Below, piece after piece: positions 1 through 8,944 of a stretch of DNA of 64,000 nucleotides. Position 1 is the stretch's first letter, and each line of letters opens with the position of its first letter. The stretch lies in NCBI GenBank assembly GCA_016721425.1, contig JADKID010000011.1:445144-509143 (forward strand). The letters are read 5' to 3'. This stretch comes from Bryobacterales bacterium (GTDB lineage Bacteria > Acidobacteriota > Terriglobia > Bryobacterales > Bryobacteraceae). Position numbers and translations under genes: made by a program. The notes below the pieces were generated by a model that was given only the letters and a program-made list of their open reading frames with translations, did not search any database and had not been told where the DNA came from.

Positions 1-41
1 CGAGGTTTCGTTACAGCGGCGTTCCTGATAGAGTTGGGCCG

Positions 42-1145
42 ATGTTGCTATCCCTAGTCGCCTTGCTGGCCGCGGCTCTCCCTCCGTGGCAGGAGACCAC
101 CGTCACGAACGCCGTGAAGATGGGCTATCAGTTGGTGGCGGCCGATCTGAACCGCGATGGCAAGCCGGATCTCATCGTGGTGGATGAACGCGGCACCGAG
201 CTCGCCTGGTATGAGAACCCAGGCTGGGAACGGCACGTGCTGGTGGGCGATGTCCCGCGCACCATCAATCTCGACGTCTACGATTACGACGGCGACGGCA
301 TTCCGGAGATCGCCATGGGCTACCACTTCGAAACCACGCCGGAAAAGAGCGTCGGGAACGTGGTGATCCTCAAGAGCGGCCCGGACCCGCGCCAGCCCTG
401 GACGGCGCGCGAGATTGACCGCGTGCCGACGGTGCACCGGTTGCGCTGGATCGACCTCGCCGGAGATGGCAAAAAGGTGCTGCTCGTCGCGCCGATGATC
501 GGGTTGAAGGCCAAGCCGCCAGAGTATGCGGACCAGGTGCCGGTGTACCTCTACCGTCCCGGCGAGTGGAAGAGGGAACTCTATACAGACCAGACCCGCG
601 GAATTCTGCACAGCATCACGCCGGTGCATTGGAAGGGGCGCGGCGAGCAATTGATGACCGCCGATTTCCTGGGCATCCGCGTGTTTCTGAAGGGCCGCCC
701 GGTGGAGATCGCCAAGGGCGACACCCGGCCGTGTCCGCAATGCGGCAGCAGCGAGATCAAGATCGGACATCTGGGCAAGCGCCGCTTCATCGCCGCCATC
801 GAGCCGTGGCACGGCAATCAGGTGGTGGTTTATACGGAGCATCAGCGGTTGTGGAAGAGGCTGGTGATTGAGGATGCCATGATCAACGGGCACGCCCTGG
901 CGGTGGCTGATCTCGATGGCGACGGGCGCGACGAAATCGTGGCCGGATTCCGCGGCAAGGGGTTCCAGTTGTACATCTTCACGTCGGACGACAAGGCCGG
1001 CAGCCATTGGACCCGTCACGTGCTCGATGCCGGCGGCATGGCTGCGGCGGACTGCAAGATCGCGGATTTCCACGGCGCCGGACGCCCCGCCATTGCGTGC
1101 TCGGGCGCATCGACGTCCAACGTCAAGCTGTACAGCCCGCGCTAA
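42..1145 (+). CDS. Secreted FG-GAP/VCBS repeat protein
   Basis: A predicted exported beta-propeller protein of 367 residues. The N-terminus is hydrophobic (LLSLVALLAAAL), consistent with a signal peptide. FG-GAP-type calcium-binding loops are visible: DLNRDGKPD near residue 35, DYDGDGIPE near 80 and DLDGDGRDE near 290, with a weaker DFHGAGRP copy near 340. A CPQC motif near residue 230 could bind a metal or form a disulfide. Proteins of this family usually act as extracytoplasmic binding or scaffold proteins, and no catalytic motif was seen. It is followed, on the same strand, by an intradiol dioxygenase, with no evidence for functional linkage. The substrate is unknown. Confidence 0.8.
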   Translation: MLLSLVALLAAALPPWQETTVTNAVKMGYQLVAADLNRDGKPDLIVVDERGTELAWYENPGWERHVLVGDVPRTINLDVYDYDGDGIPEIAMGYHFETTPEKSVGNVVILKSGPDPRQPWTAREIDRVPTVHRLRWIDLAGDGKKVLLVAPMIGLKAKPPEYADQVPVYLYRPGEWKRELYTDQTRGILHSITPVHWKGRGEQLMTADFLGIRVFLKGRPVEIAKGDTRPCPQCGSSEIKIGHLGKRRFIAAIEPWHGNQVVVYTEHQRLWKRLVIEDAMINGHALAVADLDGDGRDEIVAGFRGKGFQLYIFTSDDKAGSHWTRHVLDAGGMAAADCKIADFHGAGRPAIACSGASTSNVKLYSPR

Positions 1146-1224
1146 GTTTTCCAGCGCACCGGAAGCACTCCTGTACTATTCTTGTACCTAACCGTACAGT
1201 TTGTGCGATCCAGGAGGGACTTCG

Positions 1225-1884
1225 ATGGCTGGGAAAACCAAACCAAATCGCCGGCAGATGCTGGAGCTCTGCATCTCGCGTGGCTTTCTGATGAGCGGCG
1301 TAGCTGCCGCGTTGCCCCAAACGCAGTTGCTGGCCTTCTGGGAACAGACCGAGGCGCAGTCTCACAAGCCGACCTCGCCGGAGGTGCTGGGGCCGTTCTA
1401 TCGCAAGGGCGCGCCGGACCAGCCAATCCTGCGGGCGCCGGGCGATCCGGGCTTTCCGCTGAAGGTGACGGGCCGCGTGATGAACACCAGGGGGCAACTG
1501 GTGGAGGGCGCCAAGGTGGACCTGTGGCACGCTGACCATGGCGGGCGCTACGACACCAAAGGATACCGCTACCGCGCGAAGATCTCACCCGACGCCCAGG
1601 GCGGCTACGGCGTGGATACGGTGATGCCCGGCCACTATCCGGACCGCCCGGCGCAGCACATCCACTACCTGATCACGGCGCCGGGCCACAAGACACTCAT
1701 CACCCAGGCGTACTTTGCGACCGATCCGTTCTTTGAAGGCGATCCGGAGAAGAAGTGGAACAAGCGTGGCATCGCCGGCCACAAGGAACTGGTGCTGCCG
1801 GTGCGTTTGTATGAGGGCGGCGCCACCGCGGCTGAGCCGGCGCGCGCCGAGGTCACGTTCGACATCATCCTGGAGAGGGTCTAG
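1225..1884 (+). CDS. Intradiol ring-cleavage dioxygenase
   Basis: A 219-residue member of the protocatechuate 3,4-dioxygenase/catechol 1,2-dioxygenase family, which opens aromatic diols between the two hydroxyls using non-haem Fe(III). The four expected iron ligands are visible: Tyr109 (in GRYD), Tyr138 (in GHYPDR), His145 and His147 (QHIHY). The N-terminus KPNRRQMLE followed by a hydrophobic stretch resembles a twin-arginine signal, which is common in Acidobacteria for secreted members. The ATG at 1225 was chosen because AGGAGGG lies 7 bases upstream; a TTG at 1201 is possible but has no ribosome site. Substrate cannot be read from the sequence. The WD40 gene follows after 3 bases and is probably cotranscribed. 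Confidence 0.88.
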   Translation: MAGKTKPNRRQMLELCISRGFLMSGVAAALPQTQLLAFWEQTEAQSHKPTSPEVLGPFYRKGAPDQPILRAPGDPGFPLKVTGRVMNTRGQLVEGAKVDLWHADHGGRYDTKGYRYRAKISPDAQGGYGVDTVMPGHYPDRPAQHIHYLITAPGHKTLITQAYFATDPFFEGDPEKKWNKRGIAGHKELVLPVRLYEGGATAAEPARAEVTFDIILERV

Positions 1885-1887
1885 CTC

Positions 1888-2823
1888 ATGCGAAGGTACT
1901 GTCTTCTGGCTGCTGTGGGCGCGCTCGGTCTTTCCGCCGCGGATCGGACTCTGAGCTCAGCCGCGCCGCCATCGGCGGTGTACTTTTCCGCGGATGGCAA
2001 GACCGTCAGCGGACAGTGCGACGACAGCCACATCCGGACCTGGGACGTTGCCTCCGGCAAGCTGGTGAACGACATAGAGGTTCCGTGGAGGAGCACACTG
2101 CTCTCGGCCGATCTCTACGCGCAGCGGGACCGTAGCGCGGGTACGCTGCGTGTCTGGGATCTTTCTGCACAGCGGCAGTTGCAGTTGATTAACGGGGCGC
2201 CGGCGGGCGCGACCGCCGCATCGAGCGACCGCCGGCTGATCGCCACGGCGAGTGCGGATGAGCGGTCCATTCGCGTCTGGAATCTGGCTACGGGCGAGCA
2301 GCGCCACAGCCTGCCGGACGGCGTGGGCGGCGCGGCGTCGCTGGTCTTCTCGCCGGATGGCGAAACGGTGGTCAGCGCCAACTACGACAACGATATCCGC
2401 GTCTGGAAGACAAGCTCCGGCGAATTGGTGCGCCGCGTCGAGGACATGACCGGCGCGATGTTCGCGGCCGAGTTCACGCCCGATGGCAAGCATCTGATCA
2501 TGGGCGGGCTGGACGAAACGGTCTACATCTGGGACGCCAAGACGTTTCAGTTGCTCCGGAAACTGAAGGGGCACGGCGAGACTATCGCGTCCCTGGCGAT
2601 CTCGCCGGATGGCCGCACTCTGGTGACGGGTGGCTTTGACGTGTTCACCGAAAAGAACCCGGTGAAGGTGGCCATCTGGGACCTGGCCAGCGGCACCATT
2701 ACGCGGACGATCCGCGCGCCGCACGTGGCGGCCTCTGTGGCGTTCTCGCCCGATAGTCAGTGGATCGCTTTGGCCGCGGGTGAAAAGGCAGTGGAGCTGT
2801 GGAAGGTGAAGGGCGGCGAGTAG
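1888..2823 (+). CDS. WD40 repeat beta-propeller protein, secreted
   Basis: A 311-residue protein made almost wholly of WD40 repeats. About seven blades can be counted, with recurring SPDG...VW/IWD signatures (for example SPDGETVVSANYDNDIRVW near 155 and TPDGKHLIMGG near 197). The first 17 residues (RRYCLLAAVGALGLSAA) look like a signal peptide, so the propeller likely acts outside the cytoplasm as a protein-interaction scaffold. The start is preceded by GGAGAGG, and only 3 bases separate it from the dioxygenase stop, suggesting an operon. No enzymatic domain is attached. The partner is unknown. Confidence 0.85.
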   Translation: MRRYCLLAAVGALGLSAADRTLSSAAPPSAVYFSADGKTVSGQCDDSHIRTWDVASGKLVNDIEVPWRSTLLSADLYAQRDRSAGTLRVWDLSAQRQLQLINGAPAGATAASSDRRLIATASADERSIRVWNLATGEQRHSLPDGVGGAASLVFSPDGETVVSANYDNDIRVWKTSSGELVRRVEDMTGAMFAAEFTPDGKHLIMGGLDETVYIWDAKTFQLLRKLKGHGETIASLAISPDGRTLVTGGFDVFTEKNPVKVAIWDLASGTITRTIRAPHVAASVAFSPDSQWIALAAGEKAVELWKVKGGE

Positions 2824-2839
2824 CCGAACGCGATCAGCC

Positions 2840-3874
2840 TCAGTGCGCCGCCAGCGTGACGTTGACGCGCGCGGCGGCCTTCAACACGGCGTCCCAGTTG
2901 CCCTCGGCGATGGGTATGCCGTGGGCGCGGCGTTCGGCCTCGATCCGCCATTCGGGCTCGCCGGCCACCAGCACCTCGTCGTAGCCCGGCGCGGCGGGCG
3001 TATCCTTCATCATGCCCACCACTTTCTCCACGCGCGCCGTGAACTCCTCCAGCGGCATGAAGCGCGCGACGTCAATGGCGACAAAGGTCTGGCTGACACG
3101 CACGGTACGGCCTCGGAAGCGGATGCCGCCGATCTCCGTGGACATGGCGCCGCCGCCCAGCACGGAGCAGAGGATCTCCACCATCATCGCCAGGCCGCTG
3201 CCCTTGTAGCCGCCCAGCGGCATCAGCATCCCGCTGTAGGCCTTCTTTGTATCGGTGGTGGGCACGCCGTCGGAATCGAATGCCCAGCCGGCGGGCACCT
3301 CGGGCTGATCGTTGATAAATGCCTTAAAGATGCGCCCCGCGGCCACGGTGGTGGTGGCCATGTCCAGCAGCCACGGGCCGGGCACGGACATGCAGATGGG
3401 GTTAGTGCCCAGGCGCCCTTCCTTCCCCTGCCACGGCGGGACGATGGGCGAGGCGTTGCACATCACGATGCCGATCTGGCCGGCATCGCGCATCTTCTGC
3501 GCCCACCAGGCGGCCGCGCCGAAATGGTTCGATTCCCGCGCCACCACCAGCGCGAGACCCTGCGCCCGCGCGATGCGGATGGCATGGCGGCAGCAGGTCT
3601 CGGCCACCCACTGGCCCAGGCCGTTCTGCCCGTCCAGGTGCAGGCACGATCCAAATTCCGAGAGCACAGCGCCGTCGGCCCGCGCGTCCATCTCGCCCGC
3701 CAGGAGCTGATCGATATAGAACGGTAGGAGTTGGATGCCGTGCGAATCCACGCCGCGGAGGTTGGAGGCCACCAGGCATTCGGCCGTGATGCGAGCCTTC
3801 TCCGGGGAGACCTGTGCTCCCGTCAGGATCTGTTCGACGACGCTCAAGAGAGTGGAGGCGCTGAGGACTGGCAT
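2840..3874 (-). CDS. Ldh-family (malate/L-lactate type) NAD(P)-dependent dehydrogenase
   Basis: A 344-residue oxidoreductase of the type 2 malate/L-lactate dehydrogenase family (YlbC/YbiC/ComC), structurally unrelated to classical Rossmann LDHs. Family motifs include RGVDSHGI near residue 40, SNHFGAAAWW near 115, GTNP near 155 and GGYKGSGLAMM near 222; the His of SHG is the usual catalytic base. Members reduce or oxidise 2-hydroxyacids such as malate, ureidoglycolate or sulfolactate, and the substrate cannot be assigned here. It converges with the WD40 gene (16-base gap) and diverges from the Gfo/Idh/MocA gene, with about 160 bases between them. Confidence 0.88.
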   Translation of the reverse strand: MPVLSASTLLSVVEQILTGAQVSPEKARITAECLVASNLRGVDSHGIQLLPFYIDQLLAGEMDARADGAVLSEFGSCLHLDGQNGLGQWVAETCCRHAIRIARAQGLALVVARESNHFGAAAWWAQKMRDAGQIGIVMCNASPIVPPWQGKEGRLGTNPICMSVPGPWLLDMATTTVAAGRIFKAFINDQPEVPAGWAFDSDGVPTTDTKKAYSGMLMPLGGYKGSGLAMMVEILCSVLGGGAMSTEIGGIRFRGRTVRVSQTFVAIDVARFMPLEEFTARVEKVVGMMKDTPAAPGYDEVLVAGEPEWRIEAERRAHGIPIAEGNWDAVLKAAARVNVTLAAH

Positions 3875-4033
3875 GCCTCCACAGGGTATCGTAACGGCGT
3901 GCCGGAACCCCGGCTGTGCTGGCTCAGACCTCTTCTTTGATGGTCGTCGTGCTGCCGTTCACCTAGTGGTTCGCTGACGGTCCACTAACCCGCGCGCCCG
4001 ATTGGATACACTAGCGGGAACCAGATTGCCAAT

Positions 4034-5386
4034 ATGACTTCGCCCCATCTCAACCGTCGTCGATTCCTGCACAGCGCGTCCACGGCCTTCGCGCTCTCTC
4101 AGTTGGGCGCGTACGGCGCCGCACTGGTCAATCAGAAGCCGCGCCGCGTGGGCCTGATCGGCTCCGGCTGGTACGGCAAGAGCGATCTCTGGCGGCTGGC
4201 GCAGGTGGCGCCCATCGAGATCGTCTCCCTCTGCGACCCGGACAAGAATATGCTGGCGGAGGCGGTGCAGATCGCCGGCCAGCGATTCCCCAACCAGAAG
4301 CCGCGAAGTTACTCCGATTACCGGCTGATGCTCAAGGAGAAGGACCTCGACATTGTACTGATCGGCTCGCCGGACCACTGGCACGCTCTGCACGCCATCG
4401 CCGCCGTGGAGGCTGGCGCGGACGTGTATCTGCAAAAGCCCATCAGCGTGGATGTGCTGGAGGGTGAGGCGATCCTGGCCTCGGCCCGCAAGCACAAGCG
4501 CGTGGTGCAGATCGGCACGCAGCGCAAGAGCACTCCGCACCTGATCGACGCCAAGAAGCAGGTGGTGGATGCCGGGCTGCTGGGCAAGATCGGGCACGTA
4601 GACATGTGTTGCTACATCTCCATGCGTGCCAACGGCAATCCGCCTGTGCAGCCTGTCCCCGATCATCTCGACTACGAGATGTGGACCGGCCCGGCGCCGC
4701 TTCGTCCCTACGACGGGCTGCCGCATCTGCGCTGGTGGCGCACGTTCACGGAGTACGGCAACGGCATCGTTGGCGACATGTGCGTCCATATGTACGATAC
4801 GGTGCGCTGGATGCTCAATCTGGGCTGGCCGAGCCGCGTGTCGTCAACGGGCGGCATCCTGGTGCAGAAGGGCGGGAAGTCGAACATCTCCGATACGCAA
4901 ACCGCCACATTCGAGCATGACGGATTGAACGCGGTTTGGCAGCATCGGACGTGGGGCAACCCGGTGGATCCGGACTACCCCTGGGCGATGTTCCTCTACG
5001 GCGAGAAGGGTGTGCTGAAGGCCAGCACGATGCGGGCCGACTTTGTGCCGTTCGACAAGACGCAAAAGACCATCCACTTCGATTGCCTCTTTGAGCGCGA
5101 GAAGTACCCGGTGGACGTCACCGAGGCGCGCATTGAACTGAACGCCGCCCCCGCCACACGCCGCCATATGCTCGATTTTCTAGCCGCCATCGATCAGCGC
5201 AGCCGCCCGGTGGCGGACATCGAGGCGGGCCATATCTCCACGGCCAGCTGCATTCTGGCCAATCTGTCTATGAAGGCCGGCCGGCCTCTGTCGTACGACC
5301 CGGCAAAGAAGATCATCACAGGAGACGCTGAGGCCACCAAGCTCCTGAAGCGCGCCTATCGCAAGCCGTGGCAACACCCGGCGTAG
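4034..5386 (+). CDS. TAT-exported Gfo/Idh/MocA family oxidoreductase
   Basis: A 450-residue Gfo/Idh/MocA oxidoreductase. The N-terminus has a clear twin-arginine signal (NRRRFLHS then a hydrophobic segment), followed by the Rossmann motif VGLIGSGWYGKSD near residue 38 and the LQKPIS motif near 135 in place of the usual EKP, which retains the lysine. The family oxidises or dehydrates sugars and related substrates with NAD(P). TAT export fits secreted Acidobacteria and Planctomycetes members that carry the cofactor across folded. A TACACT hexamer at 4007-4012 could be a -10 box. The gene converges with the NapH-like gene, leaving only one base between stop codons. Confidence 0.85.
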   Translation: MTSPHLNRRRFLHSASTAFALSQLGAYGAALVNQKPRRVGLIGSGWYGKSDLWRLAQVAPIEIVSLCDPDKNMLAEAVQIAGQRFPNQKPRSYSDYRLMLKEKDLDIVLIGSPDHWHALHAIAAVEAGADVYLQKPISVDVLEGEAILASARKHKRVVQIGTQRKSTPHLIDAKKQVVDAGLLGKIGHVDMCCYISMRANGNPPVQPVPDHLDYEMWTGPAPLRPYDGLPHLRWWRTFTEYGNGIVGDMCVHMYDTVRWMLNLGWPSRVSSTGGILVQKGGKSNISDTQTATFEHDGLNAVWQHRTWGNPVDPDYPWAMFLYGEKGVLKASTMRADFVPFDKTQKTIHFDCLFEREKYPVDVTEARIELNAAPATRRHMLDFLAAIDQRSRPVADIEAGHISTASCILANLSMKAGRPLSYDPAKKIITGDAEATKLLKRAYRKPWQHPA

Positions 5387-5387
5387 A

Positions 5388-6398
5388 TCACGGGTGGTTC
5401 AGTTCGTGCGCCCGTGGGATCAGCTCGGTGTACATCCAATCCGGCACCGCCGTGTCCCAGTGGCCGGTGGCCTTTGCCACGCCCACCACACCCAGGAAGA
5501 TCACCGCCACTCCGGCGGCCATCAGCCACGCCGGCACCGGCTTGCGCGCCGGGGCAAAGGTCATGTGGAGCGTATCCTCCACCGGGCAGGCGGCCACGCA
5601 CTCCAGGCAGCCGAGGCACTCGGCGGAACGGATCTGCACCAGTTGATCCACCGGCAGGCGCGACGGGCAGGCCTTGGCGCACTTGCCGCAATCGATGCAG
5701 GTCTCCGTGTTGCGGCGGATGCGGAGCGGGCTGAGCAACGAGGCCAGGCCCATCAGCGCGCCGTAGGGACAAAGATAGCGGCACCAGAAGTTCTGCACGA
5801 AAACCGACGCCAGCACGATGACGCCCACCACGGCCGCCGCGGTGACGCCCATATAGCGGAAGAAATCGAGCATTTTCACATCCGCTACCACGCCGTAGGG
5901 CGATTGCAGAAACTGCGCGAGGGCCGCAACGGGCATCGACGCTACCGCGTACGCAAAGAGCCCAAACAGCACGTATTTGAGGCTTCGGAGGCCAATATCG
6001 AGCCATTTTGGCAAAAAAAAGACACGCCGGAACGTGTCGCGCCCGAGTTTCCAAAGGTACTCGGAGATGGTGCCCACCGGGCACAGCCAGCCGCAAAACG
6101 ACTTGCGGAAGAGCACCGACATGGTGAGGAAGGCAATCAACAGGAACATGGCCGCCGGATGAACGGCCGGCACTTCGCCCGTGAGGACGAAATACTTCGT
6201 GTTCATCAGGCCGGCGATGGGCAGCCAGCCCTCCACGCCGGCGGGGCGGTCGACGCGCGGGGCCCCGGTTTCAAAGTGGCGGACGAAGGCGTAGAACTGA
6301 ATGCCCACCCAGAGGTTGAGGGCGAAGAAAGAGAACTGGATGGCACGCCGGATGAGTTGGGATCGATCCTGGCTCAGGCGGCGTTGGACGGCGCTCAT
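5388..6398 (-). CDS. NapH/YccM-like membrane polyferredoxin (4Fe-4S)
   Basis: A 336-residue integral membrane iron-sulfur protein. Hydrophobic helices are followed by two CxxxCP-type loops, FCGWLCPVGT near residue 100 and CRYLCPYGAL near 205, and then two ferredoxin motifs, CIDCGKCAKACP near 233 and CLGCLECVAACP near 264. This is the architecture of NapH, NosR C-terminal and YccM proteins, which pass electrons from quinol to periplasmic reductases. The ATG at 6398 was chosen because homologous sequence begins there, although the frame stays open further upstream. It lies about 43 kb from the nap operon but shares with it a GTGAC-N4-GTCAC palindrome 34 bases before its start, so a role in nitrate or nitrogen-oxide respiration is plausible but not proven. 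Confidence 0.82.
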   Translation of the reverse strand: MSAVQRRLSQDRSQLIRRAIQFSFFALNLWVGIQFYAFVRHFETGAPRVDRPAGVEGWLPIAGLMNTKYFVLTGEVPAVHPAAMFLLIAFLTMSVLFRKSFCGWLCPVGTISEYLWKLGRDTFRRVFFLPKWLDIGLRSLKYVLFGLFAYAVASMPVAALAQFLQSPYGVVADVKMLDFFRYMGVTAAAVVGVIVLASVFVQNFWCRYLCPYGALMGLASLLSPLRIRRNTETCIDCGKCAKACPSRLPVDQLVQIRSAECLGCLECVAACPVEDTLHMTFAPARKPVPAWLMAAGVAVIFLGVVGVAKATGHWDTAVPDWMYTELIPRAHELNHP

Positions 6399-6432
6399 GA
6401 TTCCATTCTGGACGCGCGGCTCTGAATCTGCC

Positions 6433-6446
6433 GTGACCGGAGTCAC
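6433..6446. promoter_or_regulatory. GTGAC-CGGA-GTCAC palindrome, candidate CRP/FNR-type operator
   Basis: A perfect 5-base inverted repeat with a 4-base spacer lies between the divergent NapH-like gene and the DinB gene, about 34 bases from each start. The same arms and a near-identical spacer (CGAA) occur at 49053-49066 in front of the nap operon. TGAC-N4-GTCA geometry resembles sites of CRP/FNR-superfamily regulators such as HcpR or NnrR; the regulator identity is inference. Confidence 0.5.
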
Positions 6447-6479
6447 GCGCCGCGGAATCTGTTGCAGAATGTAGGGACT

Positions 6480-6938
6480 ATGAACCGCGAGACGCTCATT
6501 CAGTCCATTGCCGGCCTGCCCGCGCAGATCGAGGCGGCATTGTCGGGAGCCTCCGAAACGCAACTGTCGCAGCCCTACCGCGAGGGCGGGTGGAATGCGC
6601 GGCAGGTGGTGCATCATCTGGCCGATTCGCACATGAACGCGTTCATCCGCTGCCGGTTGATTCTCACGGAGGACAACCCGCCGCTGAAGCCCTATGACCA
6701 GGACGCGTGGGCGCAGTTGCCGGATTCGTGCACGGGTCCATTGGAGCCCTCGCTGGCGATTCTGCGCGGGCTGCATGCGCGCTGGGCGGCGTTCTTTTCC
6801 GCGCTGCCGGACGCGGCTTGGACTCGGCAGGGCCTGCATCCCGAGAACGGCCCCATGACGCTGGCGCGGATCCTGGAGAGCTACGCCGCGCACGGACAGC
6901 AGCATCTGGAGCACATTCGGGCCGGCCTGTTGCGCTAG
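6480..6938 (+). CDS. DinB/YfiT-family metal-dependent transferase
   Basis: A 152-residue four-helix-bundle protein of the DinB/YfiT superfamily. The N-terminal WNARQVVHHLADSHMN region and the C-terminal SYAAHGQQHLEHIR region contain the histidines that normally bind Ni or Zn; YREGGW just before the first motif is typical of YfiT/BstA-type members. BstA proteins transfer bacillithiol, while others are putative hydrolases, so the reaction cannot be fixed. The start at 6480 was preferred over a TTG at 6462 because homology begins at MNRET. The fatty-acid transporter follows after 27 bases. Confidence 0.82.
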   Translation: MNRETLIQSIAGLPAQIEAALSGASETQLSQPYREGGWNARQVVHHLADSHMNAFIRCRLILTEDNPPLKPYDQDAWAQLPDSCTGPLEPSLAILRGLHARWAAFFSALPDAAWTRQGLHPENGPMTLARILESYAAHGQQHLEHIRAGLLR

Positions 6939-6965
6939 CATTGTTCATCCCACTGGGAGGGACAT

Positions 6966-8330
6966 TTGGCTACAACTCTGCCCGCACCTGCCGCCACGCG
7001 TGGCCGCCTGGACCGGTTTGCCGCGACAGTTGCGCACGCGGTGCCGGACGCCATCACGGCCAGTGTTGTCCTTCTCATCGTGCTGGTGGCCGGCGCGCTG
7101 CTGATCGGCGATGCGCCGATGAAGGTGATGGATGCCTACTACCGCGGCCTGTGGACTCTGTTGCCCTTCACCATGCAAATGACGCTGATCATGGTGCTGA
7201 GCTCCGCGCTGTCGCAGACTCCGTTGTTCCGCAAGGCGGTGGCAAGGCTGGCGGCGGCGCCGGCTTCCCCCTTGACGATGGTGGCGTTGCCGATCCTCCT
7301 GAACGGAATCGCAGCCTATTTCTATTGGGGCCTGAGCGTGGCACTGGCGCCCGTAATCGCTGTCTTCTTCGCGCAGCAGGCGGAGAAGAAGGGCATCGCG
7401 ATCGACTTCCCGTTCTTTCTGGCCGCCATCACCTCCTCCACGGCCGTATATCAGTTTGGCCTCTCGTCGGCGGGTCCCCTCGCGCTGGCCACCTCCGGCC
7501 ACTTCCTGCAGGAGATCACCGGTGTCGTCCCGCTGACGAGGACCATCTGGTCTCCGGCCGCAATCCTGCAAGTGACCCTGTTCCTGACGGCGGTGATCCT
7601 GCTGGCTTGGCGCGCGATGCCGCGGGATCATCGCCCGATCTCGGTCTACCCGGAATCCGCGAAGCTGGCCATGCCCGAGGAGCGCGATCTTGCGATTGCC
7701 GTGACGTACTCGGAGCAACTGGAGCGCAAGCCGTGGTTCACGCTAGTGCTGTGCGCGGTGCTGGCCGGCTGGCTGTGGTATCACTTCTTCGTGAAGGGGG
7801 CGGGCGTGGATCTGAACGTCCTGAACACCAGCCTCTTCCTCTTTAGCTTCCTGTTGCACGGCAACTTCAAGAGCTTCACGCGGGCGGTGGAGAAATCGAT
7901 TGGTGCGGTGTGGCCGGTTGCCGTGCTGTTCCACCTGTATGCCGGATTGGCGGGCTTGATCCAATTCACGCATCTTGGCGAGCGGGTGGCGGGGATGGCG
8001 GCGGCTGTCAGCAACCGTTACACCTATCCGGCGCTGACGGCGGTGATCTCCACTGTGTTTGCGTTCTTCATCCCGTCATCAGGCGCGCAATTCGCGATTC
8101 AGGGCTTTGTGACGGCGAAATCCGCCATTGCCGTGGGTGTCTCCGTGGAGCGGGGCATGCTGGCGCTGGGCTTGGGCGACCACATGGGCAACTTCCTGTC
8201 GCCCTTCTGGTGGGTGGTGGCCGCCGGCATCGCGCGGCTCGATTTCCGCGCCTTCTTCGGTTACGGCCTGGTCTTCGGTGCGCTGTGGTTCGCCATCGGG
8301 CTGGTGGTGTTCACGTTTGCCCCGTGCTAA
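6966..8330 (+). CDS. Short-chain fatty acid transporter, AtoE/TIGR00366 family
   Basis: A 454-residue polytopic membrane protein with roughly a dozen hydrophobic helices, matching the AtoE/TIGR00366 short-chain fatty acid transporter family. Recognisable regions are the N-terminal FAATVAHAVPDAITASVVLL, the central NGIAAYFYWGLSVALAPVIA and, near residue 365, FFIPSSGAQFAIQGF. Family members take up acetoacetate, butyrate and similar acids. The start is TTG at 6966, supported by GGGAGGG 5 bases upstream. Its TTG start and strong ribosome site are the only visible expression signals. No acyl-CoA genes are adjacent; the split methylmalonyl-CoA mutase lies about 19 kb away. Confidence 0.85.
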   Translation: MATTLPAPAATRGRLDRFAATVAHAVPDAITASVVLLIVLVAGALLIGDAPMKVMDAYYRGLWTLLPFTMQMTLIMVLSSALSQTPLFRKAVARLAAAPASPLTMVALPILLNGIAAYFYWGLSVALAPVIAVFFAQQAEKKGIAIDFPFFLAAITSSTAVYQFGLSSAGPLALATSGHFLQEITGVVPLTRTIWSPAAILQVTLFLTAVILLAWRAMPRDHRPISVYPESAKLAMPEERDLAIAVTYSEQLERKPWFTLVLCAVLAGWLWYHFFVKGAGVDLNVLNTSLFLFSFLLHGNFKSFTRAVEKSIGAVWPVAVLFHLYAGLAGLIQFTHLGERVAGMAAAVSNRYTYPALTAVISTVFAFFIPSSGAQFAIQGFVTAKSAIAVGVSVERGMLALGLGDHMGNFLSPFWWVVAAGIARLDFRAFFGYGLVFGALWFAIGLVVFTFAPC

Positions 8331-8341
8331 ACAGGCAGGCC

Positions 8342-8370
8342 TTGACCCCTCGATGCAGCGGACGTATGAT
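8342..8370 (+). promoter_or_regulatory. Sigma70-like promoter giving an apparently leaderless start
   Basis: TTGACC at 8342-8347 and TATGAT at 8365-8370 are separated by 17 bases, an almost ideal housekeeping promoter. The expected transcription start falls on or next to the ATG at 8376, so the mRNA of the next gene would have no 5' leader or ribosome binding site. Confidence 0.6.
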
Positions 8371-8375
8371 CCTGC

Positions 8376-8654
8376 ATGAGCTCAAAAAACGCAGCCTTGT
8401 TCGCCTGCATCGGGATGACTCTGCTGTCGGTTCTCCTGGCGGTTGGATTCATCCGTGATTTCTCGGGTGTTCTGAGCGGTGTTGTCCCGGCGATGCGATT
8501 GGTGAGTTCGGGAATACACCTGCTGGCGGGCGTGAGCGTTGCCGTGTTCTTTCGTGTTCCATCGATCGGGCTCGTGACGCCGGCCGGCGTCATTCGGGCA
8601 GCGCTTTCACTTATGATGGCCTTAGATCGGGCCGGCTCGGGCGGTCTGGCTTGA
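8376..8654 (+). CDS. Small membrane protein of unknown function
   Basis: A 92-residue hydrophobic protein with three likely membrane segments (ALFACIGMTLLSVLLAVGF, VSSGIHLLAGVSVAVFF and a weaker C-terminal one). I do not recognise the family. Support for translation comes from the excellent promoter just upstream and from its position as first gene of a two-gene unit with another small membrane protein. No ribosome site is visible, in line with a leaderless start at 8376. The two proteins may act together at the membrane, but no function can be stated. Confidence 0.5.
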   Translation: MSSKNAALFACIGMTLLSVLLAVGFIRDFSGVLSGVVPAMRLVSSGIHLLAGVSVAVFFRVPSIGLVTPAGVIRAALSLMMALDRAGSGGLA

Positions 8655-8662
8655 GACAAACT

Positions 8663-8935
8663 ATGCCTTGCTTCCTGGTGATCGTCATCCTGTTCTTTCC
8701 GCGCCTTGCGCTCGCGCTGATGTGGCTCTTTTCCAACTACCTGGGGCGCGCCTACCAGGGCATTCTGATACCCCTGCTCGGCTTCTTCTTCCTGCCGCTC
8801 ACGACGATCGTGTACGCCTGGGAAGTGAACAGCGGCATGCCGACAACGGGGATCAATCTCCTGTGGCTGCTGATCGCAGTGGTGATCGACCTGGGCGGAC
8901 TGGGCGGCGGCGCCCGGCGCAAGGCAAAGAGCTGA
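8663..8935 (+). CDS. Small membrane protein of unknown function
   Basis: A 90-residue protein with about three hydrophobic segments: FLVIVILFFPRLALALMWLF, IPLLGFFFLPLTTIVYAW and LLWLLIAVVIDLGGLGGG, ending in a basic tail RRKAKS. The overall pattern (YQGILIPLLGFFFLPLTTIVYAW then ...VIDLGGLGGG) resembles small conserved bacterial membrane proteins of about 90 residues that have no known function. The ATG at 8663 was chosen over a TTG at 8651 that overlaps the preceding stop. It starts 8 bases after the preceding gene and is probably cotranscribed. Confidence 0.6.
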   Translation: MPCFLVIVILFFPRLALALMWLFSNYLGRAYQGILIPLLGFFFLPLTTIVYAWEVNSGMPTTGINLLWLLIAVVIDLGGLGGGARRKAKS

Positions 8936-8944
8936 GCCGCGCGG